A stretch of 64,000 nt of DNA from JADJPO01 sp046330955 (lineage in GTDB: Bacteria; Actinomycetota; Actinomycetes; Actinomycetales; Kineosporiaceae), in contig JAXLRT010000005.1 in NCBI GenBank assembly GCA_046330955.1, positions 62,001 to 126,000 on the forward strand, written 5' to 3'. This document shows, piece by piece, positions 18,939 to 27,404 of the stretch. Under the pieces are notes generated by a model that worked only from the letters and a program-made list of their open reading frames with translations, ran no database searches and had not been told where the DNA came from. A program made the translations under genes and the position numbers. How positions within the stretch are numbered: position 1 is the first letter of the stretch; each line of letters starts with the position of its first letter.

Positions 18939-20222
18939 ATGCCTGACCCTACGCTCATTCGAGCACACCGTCAGCCATCAATCGTCGCGAATCTGCTGAT
19001 TTCGCTACTGGCTGTATTGACACTGTTTCTCAGCGGCTGCGCCGTCACCCCACCAGCCGTCGGCACCGTCCGGCCGGTCTGCTTCGGCGGCGATCAGGCC
19101 GAGACGCCGCGGCGCGCGCCGTCCGGGAACGCCGACAGCGCAACGACTTCCGGCATCGTCGTCCTGGCGGCCACGGCAACCAGCGCCGAGCCCCGCCCCA
19201 CGGTGCCGGCCGGGGTCGTCGCCGAACTGACCGCCCTGGGCGCCCGGGACGACGCGTGCGCCGTCCTGATCGTGGGCAGCCGCGACAACGTCACCATCAC
19301 CACGATGCCCATCACCCCACGCCGCGCCAACGGCCAGGTCGAACGCGGCTCGCACCGCGCCGCCGCCCTGCAGGCCAACATCCGGGCCATCGCCGCCGCC
19401 CTGGCGCAGGCACAGTCGGTCCATCCGGGTCTCGACACCCTCGGGTTGCTGCACGAGGTCGCCGCCCGCTATGCCCCGAGCACCGTCTACCTGTTCACCA
19501 GTGGCATCCAGACCGAGGCCCCGATCGACCTGCGCTCCTGGGGGTGGGGCGCCGACCCGGGCACCATCACCGCGTTCGTGGCCGCCGAGCGCTGGTTGCC
19601 GAACCTGTCCGGCTGGCGGGTGGTCGGCATCGGCCTGGGCGATGCGGCGGGCAGCCAGCCTCGGCTCACTCCGCCACTCCACGAACGCGTCACGGCACTG
19701 TGGACGGCGATCTGCCGGGCCTCGCACGCGCGCGACTGCCAGCTGCAGACCCGCCGCACCGCGGCCGCCCCGCCGCTGAGCACCAACCGCGTGCCCGTGG
19801 TCGCCCTGCCCGCCCCGAGGGTCACGCCGCAGCAGCTGACCATCCCGGACTCCCTGCTGTTCGCCCTCGGCAGCGCCACCCTCACGCCGTCCGCCGATTC
19901 GATCCTGGCCGACGTGGCCCTGCGCGGACGGCGCGACTACCTGTCCGTGGTCGGCCACACCGACGCCAGCACCGGAACGGTCGACGGCAACAACCGACTC
20001 TCGCTCGACCGCGCCCACGCCGTCGCCGCACGCCTGGTCGCCCTCGGCGTCCCCGAGGACCACCTGCAGACCATCGGCGCCGGGTCGGCCGGCTTCTCGC
20101 GAGAGGACGAACAGCACGATCCGGGACTGATCAGCGCCCACCGTTGCGTCACCATCACGTTCCTGCCGATCAGCGACAGCCCCGCCCCGGCTGTCGTCCC
20201 CACGCCCGCCGAAACCCGTTGA
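18939..20222 (+). CDS. OmpA-family lipoprotein
   Basis: The 427-residue protein has a signal peptide with lipobox LFLSGC (Cys 34), so it should be lipid-anchored outside the membrane. The middle (about 60-270) resembles a von Willebrand-like or Rossmann-like module seen with OmpA in actinobacteria (AAALQANIRAIAAALAQ, TVYLFTSGIQTEAPIDL), but this is a weak match. The C-terminal 110 residues are an OmpA/MotB peptidoglycan-binding domain: LLFALGSATLTPSADSIL, VVGHTDASTG, NRLSLDRAHAVAARLVALGVP and the ending with IGAGSAGF. It probably anchors something to peptidoglycan. The next gene, a four-helix membrane protein, starts 17 bases after the stop, so the two are likely an operon. Confidence 0.85.
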   Translation: MPDPTLIRAHRQPSIVANLLISLLAVLTLFLSGCAVTPPAVGTVRPVCFGGDQAETPRRAPSGNADSATTSGIVVLAATATSAEPRPTVPAGVVAELTALGARDDACAVLIVGSRDNVTITTMPITPRRANGQVERGSHRAAALQANIRAIAAALAQAQSVHPGLDTLGLLHEVAARYAPSTVYLFTSGIQTEAPIDLRSWGWGADPGTITAFVAAERWLPNLSGWRVVGIGLGDAAGSQPRLTPPLHERVTALWTAICRASHARDCQLQTRRTAAAPPLSTNRVPVVALPAPRVTPQQLTIPDSLLFALGSATLTPSADSILADVALRGRRDYLSVVGHTDASTGTVDGNNRLSLDRAHAVAARLVALGVPEDHLQTIGAGSAGFSREDEQHDPGLISAHRCVTITFLPISDSPAPAVVPTPAETR

Positions 20223-20238
20223 GCCCGAGGAGTTCGCC

Positions 20239-21045
20239 ATGACCATCGACCAGCCGGCCCACCCGGCCAACCCAGCCGTACCCGATTCCATGTCCGTACT
20301 CACCGAGCACCTGAACCGGCTCCCGCGCCGGCACTGGGCCGGACGCATCCGGGACGCCCACTTCGGCCACCCGACGCTGCCCGAACTGCAACAGCTGCAC
20401 CTCGAGCTGGGTGCCGGCGTCCGGCGTCACATCCTGGACGGCGCCCCCGTGCACCGCCGCCTGCCCACCGCGATCCGCCAGCTGCCCTGGGTGGTGGCCG
20501 TTCTCGACTGGGTGGTGCTGTTCACCTTCTGCGGCGACATCTTCAACGTCTCGCTGCTGCAGCCGCTGCAGGCCCCGCTGCTGGCGCTGGCCGCGTTCAT
20601 GCTGGCGCTACTCGGCAGCGGCGTCGGCTACACCTGGCTCGCGATGACCGGAATCCGGTTGAAGTCCTACCGCACCGTGCTCGGTGAGATCGCCTGGCGG
20701 GGCGTCGGAACCTCCACCTGGTTCATGGTGGCCGTCTCGGTCGTGTTGATCGGGGCGCTGACAACGCTGATGTACCTACGGGTCCGCCTCGAGGTGCTGT
20801 CGACCGACAGCGCGGTGGCGCCCTGGGCCGGCAGCCTCGGGGCGTTGTTCGCCGCGCTGAGCGCCGTGGCCAACCTGGCCGTCATCGCCGTCCACGCCCT
20901 GGACGGCAGTGTCGCCATGGCCGAACTCGAACGGGCCGGACTGTTGCTGCACCGTTACGAACAGCTCGTCGGTGAGCAGACCCCGCCCGCCGTGCAGGTA
21001 CCAACCACCGAGCAAGTGCCGCCCATCGAGCGACTGCTGTCCTGA
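20239..21045 (+). CDS. Four-helix membrane protein of unknown function
   Basis: The 268-residue protein has a soluble N-terminus of about 75 residues, then two close helices (about 80-135, LPWVVAVLDWVVLFTF and LLALAAFMLALLGSGVGY), two more (about 160-220), and a charged C-terminal tail with helical, possibly coiled-coil character (MAELERAGLLLHRYEQL). The ribosome site GAGGAG precedes ATG 20239. I do not recognise a family; the two-plus-two helix layout with a cytoplasmic helical tail recalls SLATT-type membrane proteins, but no motif proves this. Its tight spacing after the OmpA-like lipoprotein suggests a membrane and cell-wall complex. A terminator follows its stop. Confidence 0.75.
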   Translation: MTIDQPAHPANPAVPDSMSVLTEHLNRLPRRHWAGRIRDAHFGHPTLPELQQLHLELGAGVRRHILDGAPVHRRLPTAIRQLPWVVAVLDWVVLFTFCGDIFNVSLLQPLQAPLLALAAFMLALLGSGVGYTWLAMTGIRLKSYRTVLGEIAWRGVGTSTWFMVAVSVVLIGALTTLMYLRVRLEVLSTDSAVAPWAGSLGALFAALSAVANLAVIAVHALDGSVAMAELERAGLLLHRYEQLVGEQTPPAVQVPTTEQVPPIERLLS

Positions 21046-21062
21046 CCGATCCCGTTCACACC

Positions 21063-21096
21063 GAAGCGACCCACCGCCCTTCCGGTGGGTCGCTTC
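21063..21096. terminator. Bidirectional terminator hairpin
   Basis: GAAGCGACCCACC (21063-21075) pairs perfectly over 13 bp with GGTGGGTCGCTTC (21084-21096) around an eight-base loop. It lies between the convergent stops of the membrane protein (21045) and the DUF4386 gene (21112), as expected for a shared intrinsic terminator. The following T-run is short (TCTC). Confidence 0.85.
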
Positions 21097-21111
21097 TCGC
21101 ATGCTCAGCGC

Positions 21112-21849
21112 TCACGCGGCGGGCGGCACCGCGAGCAGCGCCGAGGGCTTGAAGCCCTTGACCACCAGGTAGATCCCCAGCGATAGCTCCCAGACGAACA
21201 CCAGTGCGCCGCCCACGGCGAACCACGCCGTGTTCTGCTGGGCGTCCACGAAGATCGTGGCGACGGTGGCCGCGAGCAGCGGCACGACGGCGAGCAGCCC
21301 CAGCGTCGGCAGCAGGCGGGGCACCAGCCGCGAGCGGAACAGGATCGTGCCGATCATCACCGCGTTCAGGGCTGCGCACATGTTGGGTCCGAACTGGAAG
21401 GTGTAATCGCGGACGGCGGCCAGCGCGTGTCCGGTGGTCAACAGCGCCGCGCGGTCCGCCCCGGCCGCACTCGGATCGCGCAGGGTCACCACGGCGAGCA
21501 GGCTGATCACTCCGATCATGATCGTGGTCGCCTCGATCAGCCGGGTGGTCACGAAGCCCAGCGCCAGCGACTCGTGCAGCCGGCGCGCCACCGGGTAGAA
21601 GGCGACCGCACTGCCGACACAGGCCAGGGCGTTGACGACGTCGAGCAGGCAGCCGATGACCACGCGGGTGTCGGCCCCGGCGCTGACGATGTAGTTCGGG
21701 TCATCGAGTAGCGGTGCGAGGAAGTAGATCACCGGAGGGATCGAGGCGGCGAAGGTGATCAGGTAGAACAAGCCCGTCGCGAAGGCGTACTTGCGGGTCC
21801 AGTCGACCGGGGTGCGGGGCACCGTGGCGGTCGCGGTGGTGGTGGCCAT
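21112..21849 (-). CDS. DUF4386 domain membrane protein
   Basis: The 245-residue protein has six predicted helices. The family features are YAFATGLFYLITFAASIPPVIYFL at the start, VNALACVGSAVAFYPVARR, the ALGFVTTRLIEATTIMIGVISLLAVV stretch with the conserved RxxEA, and the LFRSRLVPRLLPTLGL loop. DUF4386 proteins are found next to large LuxR regulators in actinobacteria, and here the divergent LuxR gene starts about 200 bases beyond the operon's first gene. Role unknown, possibly a sensor or transporter accessory. Its ATG 21849 directly follows the stop of the small upstream gene (TGA, one base, ATG), so the two are translationally coupled. Confidence 0.85.
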   Translation of the reverse strand: MATTTATATVPRTPVDWTRKYAFATGLFYLITFAASIPPVIYFLAPLLDDPNYIVSAGADTRVVIGCLLDVVNALACVGSAVAFYPVARRLHESLALGFVTTRLIEATTIMIGVISLLAVVTLRDPSAAGADRAALLTTGHALAAVRDYTFQFGPNMCAALNAVMIGTILFRSRLVPRLLPTLGLLAVVPLLAATVATIFVDAQQNTAWFAVGGALVFVWELSLGIYLVVKGFKPSALLAVPPAA

Positions 21850-21850
21850 G

Positions 21851-22108
21851 TCAGTCTCCTCGGGGTGTGGCCTGCGGGTCGATCAGGGTCAGCGAGATCA
21901 GCGGCAGGCCGATGTCGCGCAACTTGGCGAGCACTCCGTGCAGGGCGGCCTGATCGACGATCGGGCCGGCGAGCACCGTGAGGCCGTCGCTCGTGGTGGT
22001 CAGGTGCATTCCGTCGAACCAGGTCGCCCAACGCGAGCCGAGGTGGCCCCGCACGCGGATCTCGTATCGCGGCGGCGTCCCCGGTTGGGATGCCGATGTC
22101 TCACTCAT
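21851..22108 (-). CDS. Small soluble protein paired with DUF4386
   Basis: An 85-residue soluble protein with a compact alpha/beta look: YEIRVRGHLGSRWATWFDG, then LTTTSDGLTVLAGPIVDQAALHGVLAKLRDIGLPLISL. Small proteins with this layout (opening YEIRVxGxLxxRWxxWFxG) recur in actinobacteria just ahead of DUF4386 or LuxR genes, annotated only as hypothetical. ATG 22108 has GAGGTGAGG upstream; the frame is open to 22141. It is the first gene of a two-gene operon and is divergent from the LuxR regulator, which probably controls it. Function is unknown. Confidence 0.75.
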   Translation of the reverse strand: MSETSASQPGTPPRYEIRVRGHLGSRWATWFDGMHLTTTSDGLTVLAGPIVDQAALHGVLAKLRDIGLPLISLTLIDPQATPRGD

Positions 22109-22301
22109 GGGTGCCTCACCTCGCTCTCGGGTTGACGGCACCGTAGGCAGTGATGTGGTGAGCCCGGATCACCACAGGTGGTGATCTGCGGGGATGATTT
22201 CGGTGGTCGGGGGCCAACCCGCCGTGCCAACCTCGCGATCGGCGAGGCCGTGACCTACCGTCGGGCTGACATCGGCGGCAGATGCGGGCAGGAGGGTGGC
22301 G

Positions 22302-25151
22302 ATGACCGGCCCCTTGGTCGCGACCAAGCTCTTCGTGCCGCGGCTGCGCAGCACGCTGGTGGATCGTCCCCGGCTGACCGCGCGGCTCGAGGACGGCGCC
22401 GCGGCGCGGCTGACGCTCGTCTCGGCGCCTGCCGGGTTCGGCAAGACCACGGCCCTGGCCGCCTGGCTGGCCCGCGATCGTGCCGCCGAACGGACCACCG
22501 GGCACGCCGCCGCGCACGACCCAGCCCGGCGAGGCGTCGCCTGGGTCTCCCTCGAGCCGGACGACGCGCAGCCGGCGACGTTCTGGACCTACGTGGTCGC
22601 CGCGCTGCACGGCGCCGTCCCGGGGGTGGGCGCCGGCGTGCTGCCGCTGCTGCGCTCGGGACGGGTGCCGCCGATTCGCACCGTGCTGACCGCGATCCTC
22701 AACGACCTCGCTGCTCAGCCGGTCGAGGTCGACCTGGTGCTCGACGACTACCACCTGGTGGACGGCCCCGAGCTCGCCGCCGACCTGACCTTCCTGCTCG
22801 ATCACCTGCCGCCGACGCTGCACGTGGCGCTCAGCACGCGTGCCGACCCCGACCTGCCGCTCGCTCGGTGGCGGGCTCGGGGTGAACTCGTCGAGATCCG
22901 CAGCCGCGACCTGCGTTTCACCGTGGCCGAGACCGCCGCCTACCTGACCGACGTCAACGGCCTCAGCGTGAGCCCCGCAGACGTGTCCGTGCTCGAGGCT
23001 CGCACCGAGGGGTGGGCCGCAGCGCTGCAGCTGGCCGCGCTGTCGATGCAGGATCGCGGCGACCTCGACGATTTCATCGCCTCCTTCGCCGGCACTGATC
23101 GGTTCGTCGTCGACTACCTGGTCGACGAGGTGCTGGCGGGTCTGCCCGAGGCGGTGCGCGACTTCCTGCTGCGCACCTGCGTCCTCGATCGGCTCGGCGC
23201 GCAGGTGTGCGACGCCGTCCTCGAGACCACCGGTAGCCGGGCGATGCTGCACCGCATCGAGCGGGCGAACCTGTTCCTGATCCCGCTGGACGACCAGCGC
23301 CACTGGTACCGCTACCACCACCTGTTCGCCGACGTGCTGCGGGCCCACCTGCGCGACGAACAGGGTGAGCTCGTGCCCGGGTTGCACCGGCGCGCGGCGG
23401 ATTGGTTCGACGCCGCGGGCGAGCCGGTGCTCGCCGTCCGGCACGCCCTGGCCGCGGGGGACGTCGAGCGCGCCGCCGACCTGAGCGAGGCGGCGATCCC
23501 GCGGCTGCAACGCGACCGGCAGGAGGCCACGATCCGGTCGTGGATCGGCGATCTGCCGGACGAGGTGGTGCGCCGCCGTCCGGTACTGGCCATCGGGTTC
23601 GTGGGCGCGTTGATGTCCATGAACGAGTTCGAGACCGTGGCCGGGCGGCTGGACGACGTCGAGCAGCTGCTGCCCGCCATCAGGTCGCGCCTGGGTTCAG
23701 GTTCGGCGGGGGACATCGGCGAAGCGGGCCACGACGACGAGCTGGTGATGCTGGACGACGCCGAGCTGGCTCGCGTCCCCGCTGCGGTGGAGTTGTACCG
23801 GGCGGCACTGGCGTTGGTGCACGGCGACCTGGCCACCACGATCACCCGCGCGCAGCAGGCCATCACGACCTCGGTTCCGGGGGATGACGTGATCCCTTCG
23901 GCGGCAGCCGGTTTGGCCGGGCTGGCGCACTGGACGATCGGCGACCTCGACGCGGCTCACGCCAGTTACACCGCCTGCGCCGACGGACTGCGCCGCGCCG
24001 GCCATCTGCCGGACGTGCTGGGGTGCAGCATCACCCTGGCTGACCTGCGGATCGCCCAGGGGCGGTGGCGTGAGGCCCAGGCCACCTACGAGGCGGCGGT
24101 GCGGTTGGCCGAGCAGCCGCAGGCGGGTCCGCGAGCCGATGAGGCGCCGCGCGGCCTGGCCGACATGCACCTGGGCCTGGCCCAGCTCGCCGTCGAGCGC
24201 GGCGACCTCGCGGCGGCGCGCGATCAGATGGCGATCGCCCGCAGCCTCGGTGAGGCGCTCGGCCTGCCGCAGTTCCCGTATCGGTGGCGCGCCGTCGCAG
24301 CGTCGCTCGCCCAGGCGGACGGCGACCTGCCGGCGGCCCGTGACCTGCTGATCGAGGCACAGCAGGTCTACGTTGGCGACTTCTCGCCCGAGGTGCGGCC
24401 GCTGCCGGCGGTGTTGGCGCGGGTGCAGCTCGCCCTCGGAGATGTCGAGGCTGCCGCCGTGTGGGCCGCGGAACGTGCCGGAGCGGACGACGAAACCCCC
24501 TCGTACCTGAGGGAATTCGAGCTGCTCACCCTGGCCGAGGTGCGTCTCGTCCAGGCCCGTCGGGACGGCGACCGGTCGGCCTCGAGGCGTGTCGAGACGT
24601 TGCTCGACCTGCTGCTGGCGGCGGCGCAGGAGGGTGGTCGTGGGGGCGCCGTCCTGGACGCGATGGTGTTGCACGCGGTGGCGTCCCAGGCCCGTGGCGA
24701 CCTGGATGGCGCCTTGGTTCGGCTGCAGTCGGCGCTGACTCTGGCCGAGCCCGAGCATCAGGTGAGGGCGTTCGCGCGACACGGCGTCCCGATGGGCGAG
24801 CTGCTCGACCACGTGATCGCGCAACGGGGATCGTGGTCCTTCGCGCGCGAGGTCCGCGCGGCATGTCGCGGCGGCGACGCGCCGTCCGGGGTAGTGGACT
24901 CCTCGGCCGCAACGGGCAGTGTTGCCGCAGCCCGGGACGGCGGCCTCGTGGTGCCGTTGAGCGCGCGGGAACTCGACGTGCTGCGCCTGCTCGCCTCGGA
25001 CCTCGACGGCCCCGATATCGCCCGCCACCTGGTGGTTTCGCTGAACACGGTGCGCACCCACACCAAGAACATCTACGCCAAGCTCGGCGTCACCAACCGA
25101 CGCGCGGCAGTGCGGCGGGCCGGCGAGGTGGGGTTGCTCGGACGACGCTGA
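22302..25151 (+). CDS. Large MalT-like LuxR-family transcriptional regulator
   Basis: The 949-residue protein is a STAND-type activator: an N-terminal P-loop NTPase (SAPAGFGKTT, Walker A at residues 41-50; LVLDDYHLV as Walker B near 150), a winged-helix and a long TPR-like helical region (about 350-850) for ligand or protein sensing, and a C-terminal LuxR helix-turn-helix (LSARELDVLRLLASDLDGPDIARHL, TVRTHTKNIYAKLGVTNRRAAVRRA). ATG 22302 sits six bases after AGGAGG. GTG 22296 is inside that site's spacer. It is divergent from the small-protein/DUF4386 operon, its likely target. Signal unknown. A second gene of the same family begins at 63741. Confidence 0.95.
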   Translation: MTGPLVATKLFVPRLRSTLVDRPRLTARLEDGAAARLTLVSAPAGFGKTTALAAWLARDRAAERTTGHAAAHDPARRGVAWVSLEPDDAQPATFWTYVVAALHGAVPGVGAGVLPLLRSGRVPPIRTVLTAILNDLAAQPVEVDLVLDDYHLVDGPELAADLTFLLDHLPPTLHVALSTRADPDLPLARWRARGELVEIRSRDLRFTVAETAAYLTDVNGLSVSPADVSVLEARTEGWAAALQLAALSMQDRGDLDDFIASFAGTDRFVVDYLVDEVLAGLPEAVRDFLLRTCVLDRLGAQVCDAVLETTGSRAMLHRIERANLFLIPLDDQRHWYRYHHLFADVLRAHLRDEQGELVPGLHRRAADWFDAAGEPVLAVRHALAAGDVERAADLSEAAIPRLQRDRQEATIRSWIGDLPDEVVRRRPVLAIGFVGALMSMNEFETVAGRLDDVEQLLPAIRSRLGSGSAGDIGEAGHDDELVMLDDAELARVPAAVELYRAALALVHGDLATTITRAQQAITTSVPGDDVIPSAAAGLAGLAHWTIGDLDAAHASYTACADGLRRAGHLPDVLGCSITLADLRIAQGRWREAQATYEAAVRLAEQPQAGPRADEAPRGLADMHLGLAQLAVERGDLAAARDQMAIARSLGEALGLPQFPYRWRAVAASLAQADGDLPAARDLLIEAQQVYVGDFSPEVRPLPAVLARVQLALGDVEAAAVWAAERAGADDETPSYLREFELLTLAEVRLVQARRDGDRSASRRVETLLDLLLAAAQEGGRGGAVLDAMVLHAVASQARGDLDGALVRLQSALTLAEPEHQVRAFARHGVPMGELLDHVIAQRGSWSFAREVRAACRGGDAPSGVVDSSAATGSVAAARDGGLVVPLSARELDVLRLLASDLDGPDIARHLVVSLNTVRTHTKNIYAKLGVTNRRAAVRRAGEVGLLGRR

Positions 25152-25302
25152 GGCCGGCTGCGGGGGTCGCCGCATGGCGGGTGATGCCTCCGCGGCGGGC
25201 GGCAGCATCGTGGGCATGCTCGCCCCTATGATCTGGCGGAAGTTCCTGACGGCCACTGTGATCGGGCGATTGCAGTGCTTCCGACATCGAGGGGTGGAAC
25301 GC

Positions 25303-25782
25303 GTGAGAGTTGTCGAAGCCATCGGATTCGTGGCGGCCGGCGGTGGGGTCGGAGGCATGGGGGCATACCTGTCCTCGGCTGGGTTGCGACGGCGGGTGTC
25401 GTTACCCGAGGGGCCGTCGGAGACCAGCATCATCGTGGCCGCGCTCATCGGCGCGGTCGCGGCCGCCAGTAGCTGGGTCATGCAGTCGGGCCATTCCTCG
25501 CTCGACGTGTTGGGGAGTCTTTCGGGCACAGCAGGTTTGCGTCTGCAGGATCTCGGCTCGGCGTTCGGCGTCGGACTGGTGGGCTCCAAGTGGCTCACCA
25601 ATCACAACAAGGCCGAGATGTTGCGGCACTCGGCGGCTCGCGTGGCGTTGCGGCCAACGGACCCCGAGGCCTCGATCGCCATGGCCAGCGGCGATCCGCG
25701 TCGCATCAAGTCTGCCCTGGCCCAGAGCGCGCCGGGGCTGGACCCCGCCATCGACTCGACTGATCCCGTCGACGGGTCCTAG
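25303..25782 (+). CDS. Unrecognised small membrane-associated protein
   Basis: From GTG 25303 (GAGGGG eight bases upstream) the protein has 159 residues. An N-terminal Gly-rich hydrophobic stretch (IGFVAAGGGVGGMGAYL) and a second one (SIIVAALIGAVAAASSWV) could be two membrane helices or Gly-zipper helices, followed by a soluble half with LRLQDLGSAFGVGLVGSKWL and an Ala/Asp-rich tail. The frame stays open to 25174, so a longer start is possible. No family recognised. It lies between the LuxR regulator and the NERD gene, same strand, with about 160 bases to the latter. It may belong with either. Confidence 0.6.
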   Translation: MRVVEAIGFVAAGGGVGGMGAYLSSAGLRRRVSLPEGPSETSIIVAALIGAVAAASSWVMQSGHSSLDVLGSLSGTAGLRLQDLGSAFGVGLVGSKWLTNHNKAEMLRHSAARVALRPTDPEASIAMASGDPRRIKSALAQSAPGLDPAIDSTDPVDGS

Positions 25783-25940
25783 CTCACGGCCCGAGGCCGA
25801 GCGGTCAGCACCAAGGGCGCGGGCTGCGGGCGTGGGCGTTCGGATCGTTCAAGACCTGCTGCGCGAGACACCTGAACAATTCCCCTCGCCTGCCGACGGG
25901 GCAGTCGAGGGGCTGCGGGGGCCTCCGTACGGAGGTCACC

Positions 25941-26780
25941 ATGGCAGGCTCGACGAACCTGATGACGTTGCGGTACCCAGGGGTCTGTGTCACCTGCGGT
26001 GCGGCCGTGCCGGCCAAGAGCAGCGCCTATTTCGACCGAACGACCAAGACGGTCACCTGCCGGCCCTGCGCAGAGCCCGCGGCGTCCGATCCGGTGGCCG
26101 ACATCCCGAGGCAACGCATCGCAGCCGGGACGGCGGGCGGCTCGGCTCAGAGGGAGTACGACCGCCGATCGGCCAAGCGCAAGGCCAGGATCCGGGCCGA
26201 ACATCCGATCATGGGCAGGCTCATCCTGGCCTTGTCGGACGAGCCGCAGAGCACCAAAGCCTGGGCTGCGGGAGCGCGTGGTGAGCAGGTGGTCGCGCAG
26301 TGGCTCGATCAGCTGACCTCGCACGGCGTCCGCGTGCTGCACGACCGACGCATTCCCCGGACGCGGGCCAACATCGACCATCTCGTCATCGGCCCTGCCG
26401 GAGTCTTCGTCATCGACAGCAAGTACTACCGCGGTCGACGGATCGAGCTGCGGACCCAGGGTGGGTGGGGCCGTCCGCGCCTGCAGAAACTCGTTGTCGG
26501 TGGGCGCGACCAGACGAAGCTGGTCGAGGGCATTCACTGGCAGGTGCAGCTGGTCCGAGAATTCCTGGCAGCGCACGGCGGTAACGCGGTGCCGGTCGTG
26601 GGCATGCTCTGTTTCGTGGACGCCGAGTGGCCACCGGGCAGCAGTCCGCTGGTGATCGATGACATCCACATCCTCTGGCCGAAGAAGATTCGCGACCAGG
26701 TGCGGCGTGCTGGGGTGCTCGACGAGACGGCCATCGGCGACGGGCATCGCCTGTTGGCAGGCGCCTTCAGACCTGCGTGA
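25941..26780 (+). CDS. NERD-domain (nuclease-related) protein with N-terminal zinc-ribbon-like region
   Basis: The 279-residue protein starts with a four-Cys segment, CVTC (16-19) and CRPC (40-43), likely a zinc ribbon. A basic linker follows (about 70-90, RREYDRRSAKRKAR-like). The NERD domain covers about 105-220: GARGEQVVAQWL with Glu 115, then RANIDHLVIGPAGVFVIDSK with Asp 146, Asp 159 and Lys 161 forming the D-X-(D/E)XK restriction-type site. NERD proteins are predicted nucleases, often associated with DNA processing or defence. No helicase or partner enzyme is adjacent. ATG 25941 has GGAGGTCACC just upstream. The catalytic residues look intact, so it may be active. Substrate is unknown. 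Confidence 0.85.
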   Translation: MAGSTNLMTLRYPGVCVTCGAAVPAKSSAYFDRTTKTVTCRPCAEPAASDPVADIPRQRIAAGTAGGSAQREYDRRSAKRKARIRAEHPIMGRLILALSDEPQSTKAWAAGARGEQVVAQWLDQLTSHGVRVLHDRRIPRTRANIDHLVIGPAGVFVIDSKYYRGRRIELRTQGGWGRPRLQKLVVGGRDQTKLVEGIHWQVQLVREFLAAHGGNAVPVVGMLCFVDAEWPPGSSPLVIDDIHILWPKKIRDQVRRAGVLDETAIGDGHRLLAGAFRPA

Positions 26781-26800
26781 GTGATCGCCGTGACCCCTGG

Positions 26801-27205
26801 TCAGGGGGTCAGCAGGCGATGCTCGACCTCGGGAAGCTCGCCGAAATCGGCCTTCGCGTCCGTGGTGAGCAGAATGCGTCCGGTGGCCCGGGCCGACGCG
26901 GCGATGATCAGGGCGTGCGCGCCGCGGGGTCGTCCGGTGCGGCGCACGTGGGCCAAGAGCGCGGCATGGTGACGTGCCACGTCGGTGGTGTAGTCGATGA
27001 TCGGGACGGCGCCCAGCAGCTCGTCGAGGAACGCCGCCTGAGCGGCTCGACGGGCGGGGTCGTCGTCCAGTTCGACTCCGGTCAGGTATTCGGCAACAGC
27101 CACGGCGGGGACGGCGACGTCGTCCTGAAGACCCGCAGCATGGGACGACGCGACGCAGGATCCGTTCAAGGCAACGGTAACTGCCAGGCCGATGGTCGCC
27201 CTCAT
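26801..27205 (-). pseudogene. VapC-like PIN-domain toxin, catalytic residues missing
   Basis: The 134-residue reading matches the VapC/PIN fold over its length: AVPAVAVAEYLTGVEL (conserved Glu kept), AAFLDELLGAVPIIDY, ARHHAALLAHVRRTGRPRGAHALIIAASA and LLTTDAKADF (last Asp kept). Two key acidic positions are gone. The usual LDTSV at the N-terminus is replaced by GLAVTVALNGS, and the HDLIIA motif reads HALIIA. PIN RNases need these Asp residues for Mg2+, so the protein should be inactive. No VapB-like antitoxin gene is seen upstream. The start ATG 27205 has no ribosome site. It lies 20 bases after the NERD gene's stop, on the opposite strand, beside a HEPN remnant. Confidence 0.65.
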
Positions 27206-27220
27206 CGAGGGTGACGCCAC

Positions 27221-27370
27221 ATGACCCGTTGGGAGACCGGGCCGACCGAGATCGAGGCCATGCTCGCTTCGCTGCGGGTGACCTCGAGAAGGTTGTTCCG
27301 TCATCTGAGAACGCGGACCGTCTCTTGGCCGAGGCCGAGTCTCACCTCCGGCTTGGTGAGCCCTGCTGCG
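27221..27370 (+). pseudogene. HEPN-domain protein remnant, frameshifted and truncated
   Basis: The frame from ATG 27221 reads MTRWETGPTEIEAMLAS, matching the start of actinobacterial HEPN proteins (MTRWxxGxxxIExMLA). The match then continues in the next frame as AAGDLEKVVPSSENADRLLAEAESHLRLGE, with the shift at about 27263-27272. After about 27370 the resemblance stops, so some 80-100 residues of a normal HEPN protein, including the usual RX4-6H region, are absent. It is divergent from the PIN remnant, with 15 bases between them. The identification rests on remembered family sequences, not on a search. Confidence 0.5.
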
Positions 27371-27404
27371 AGGTGCATTGGGGGCACGAACCGCCGAGCC
27401 GTCG

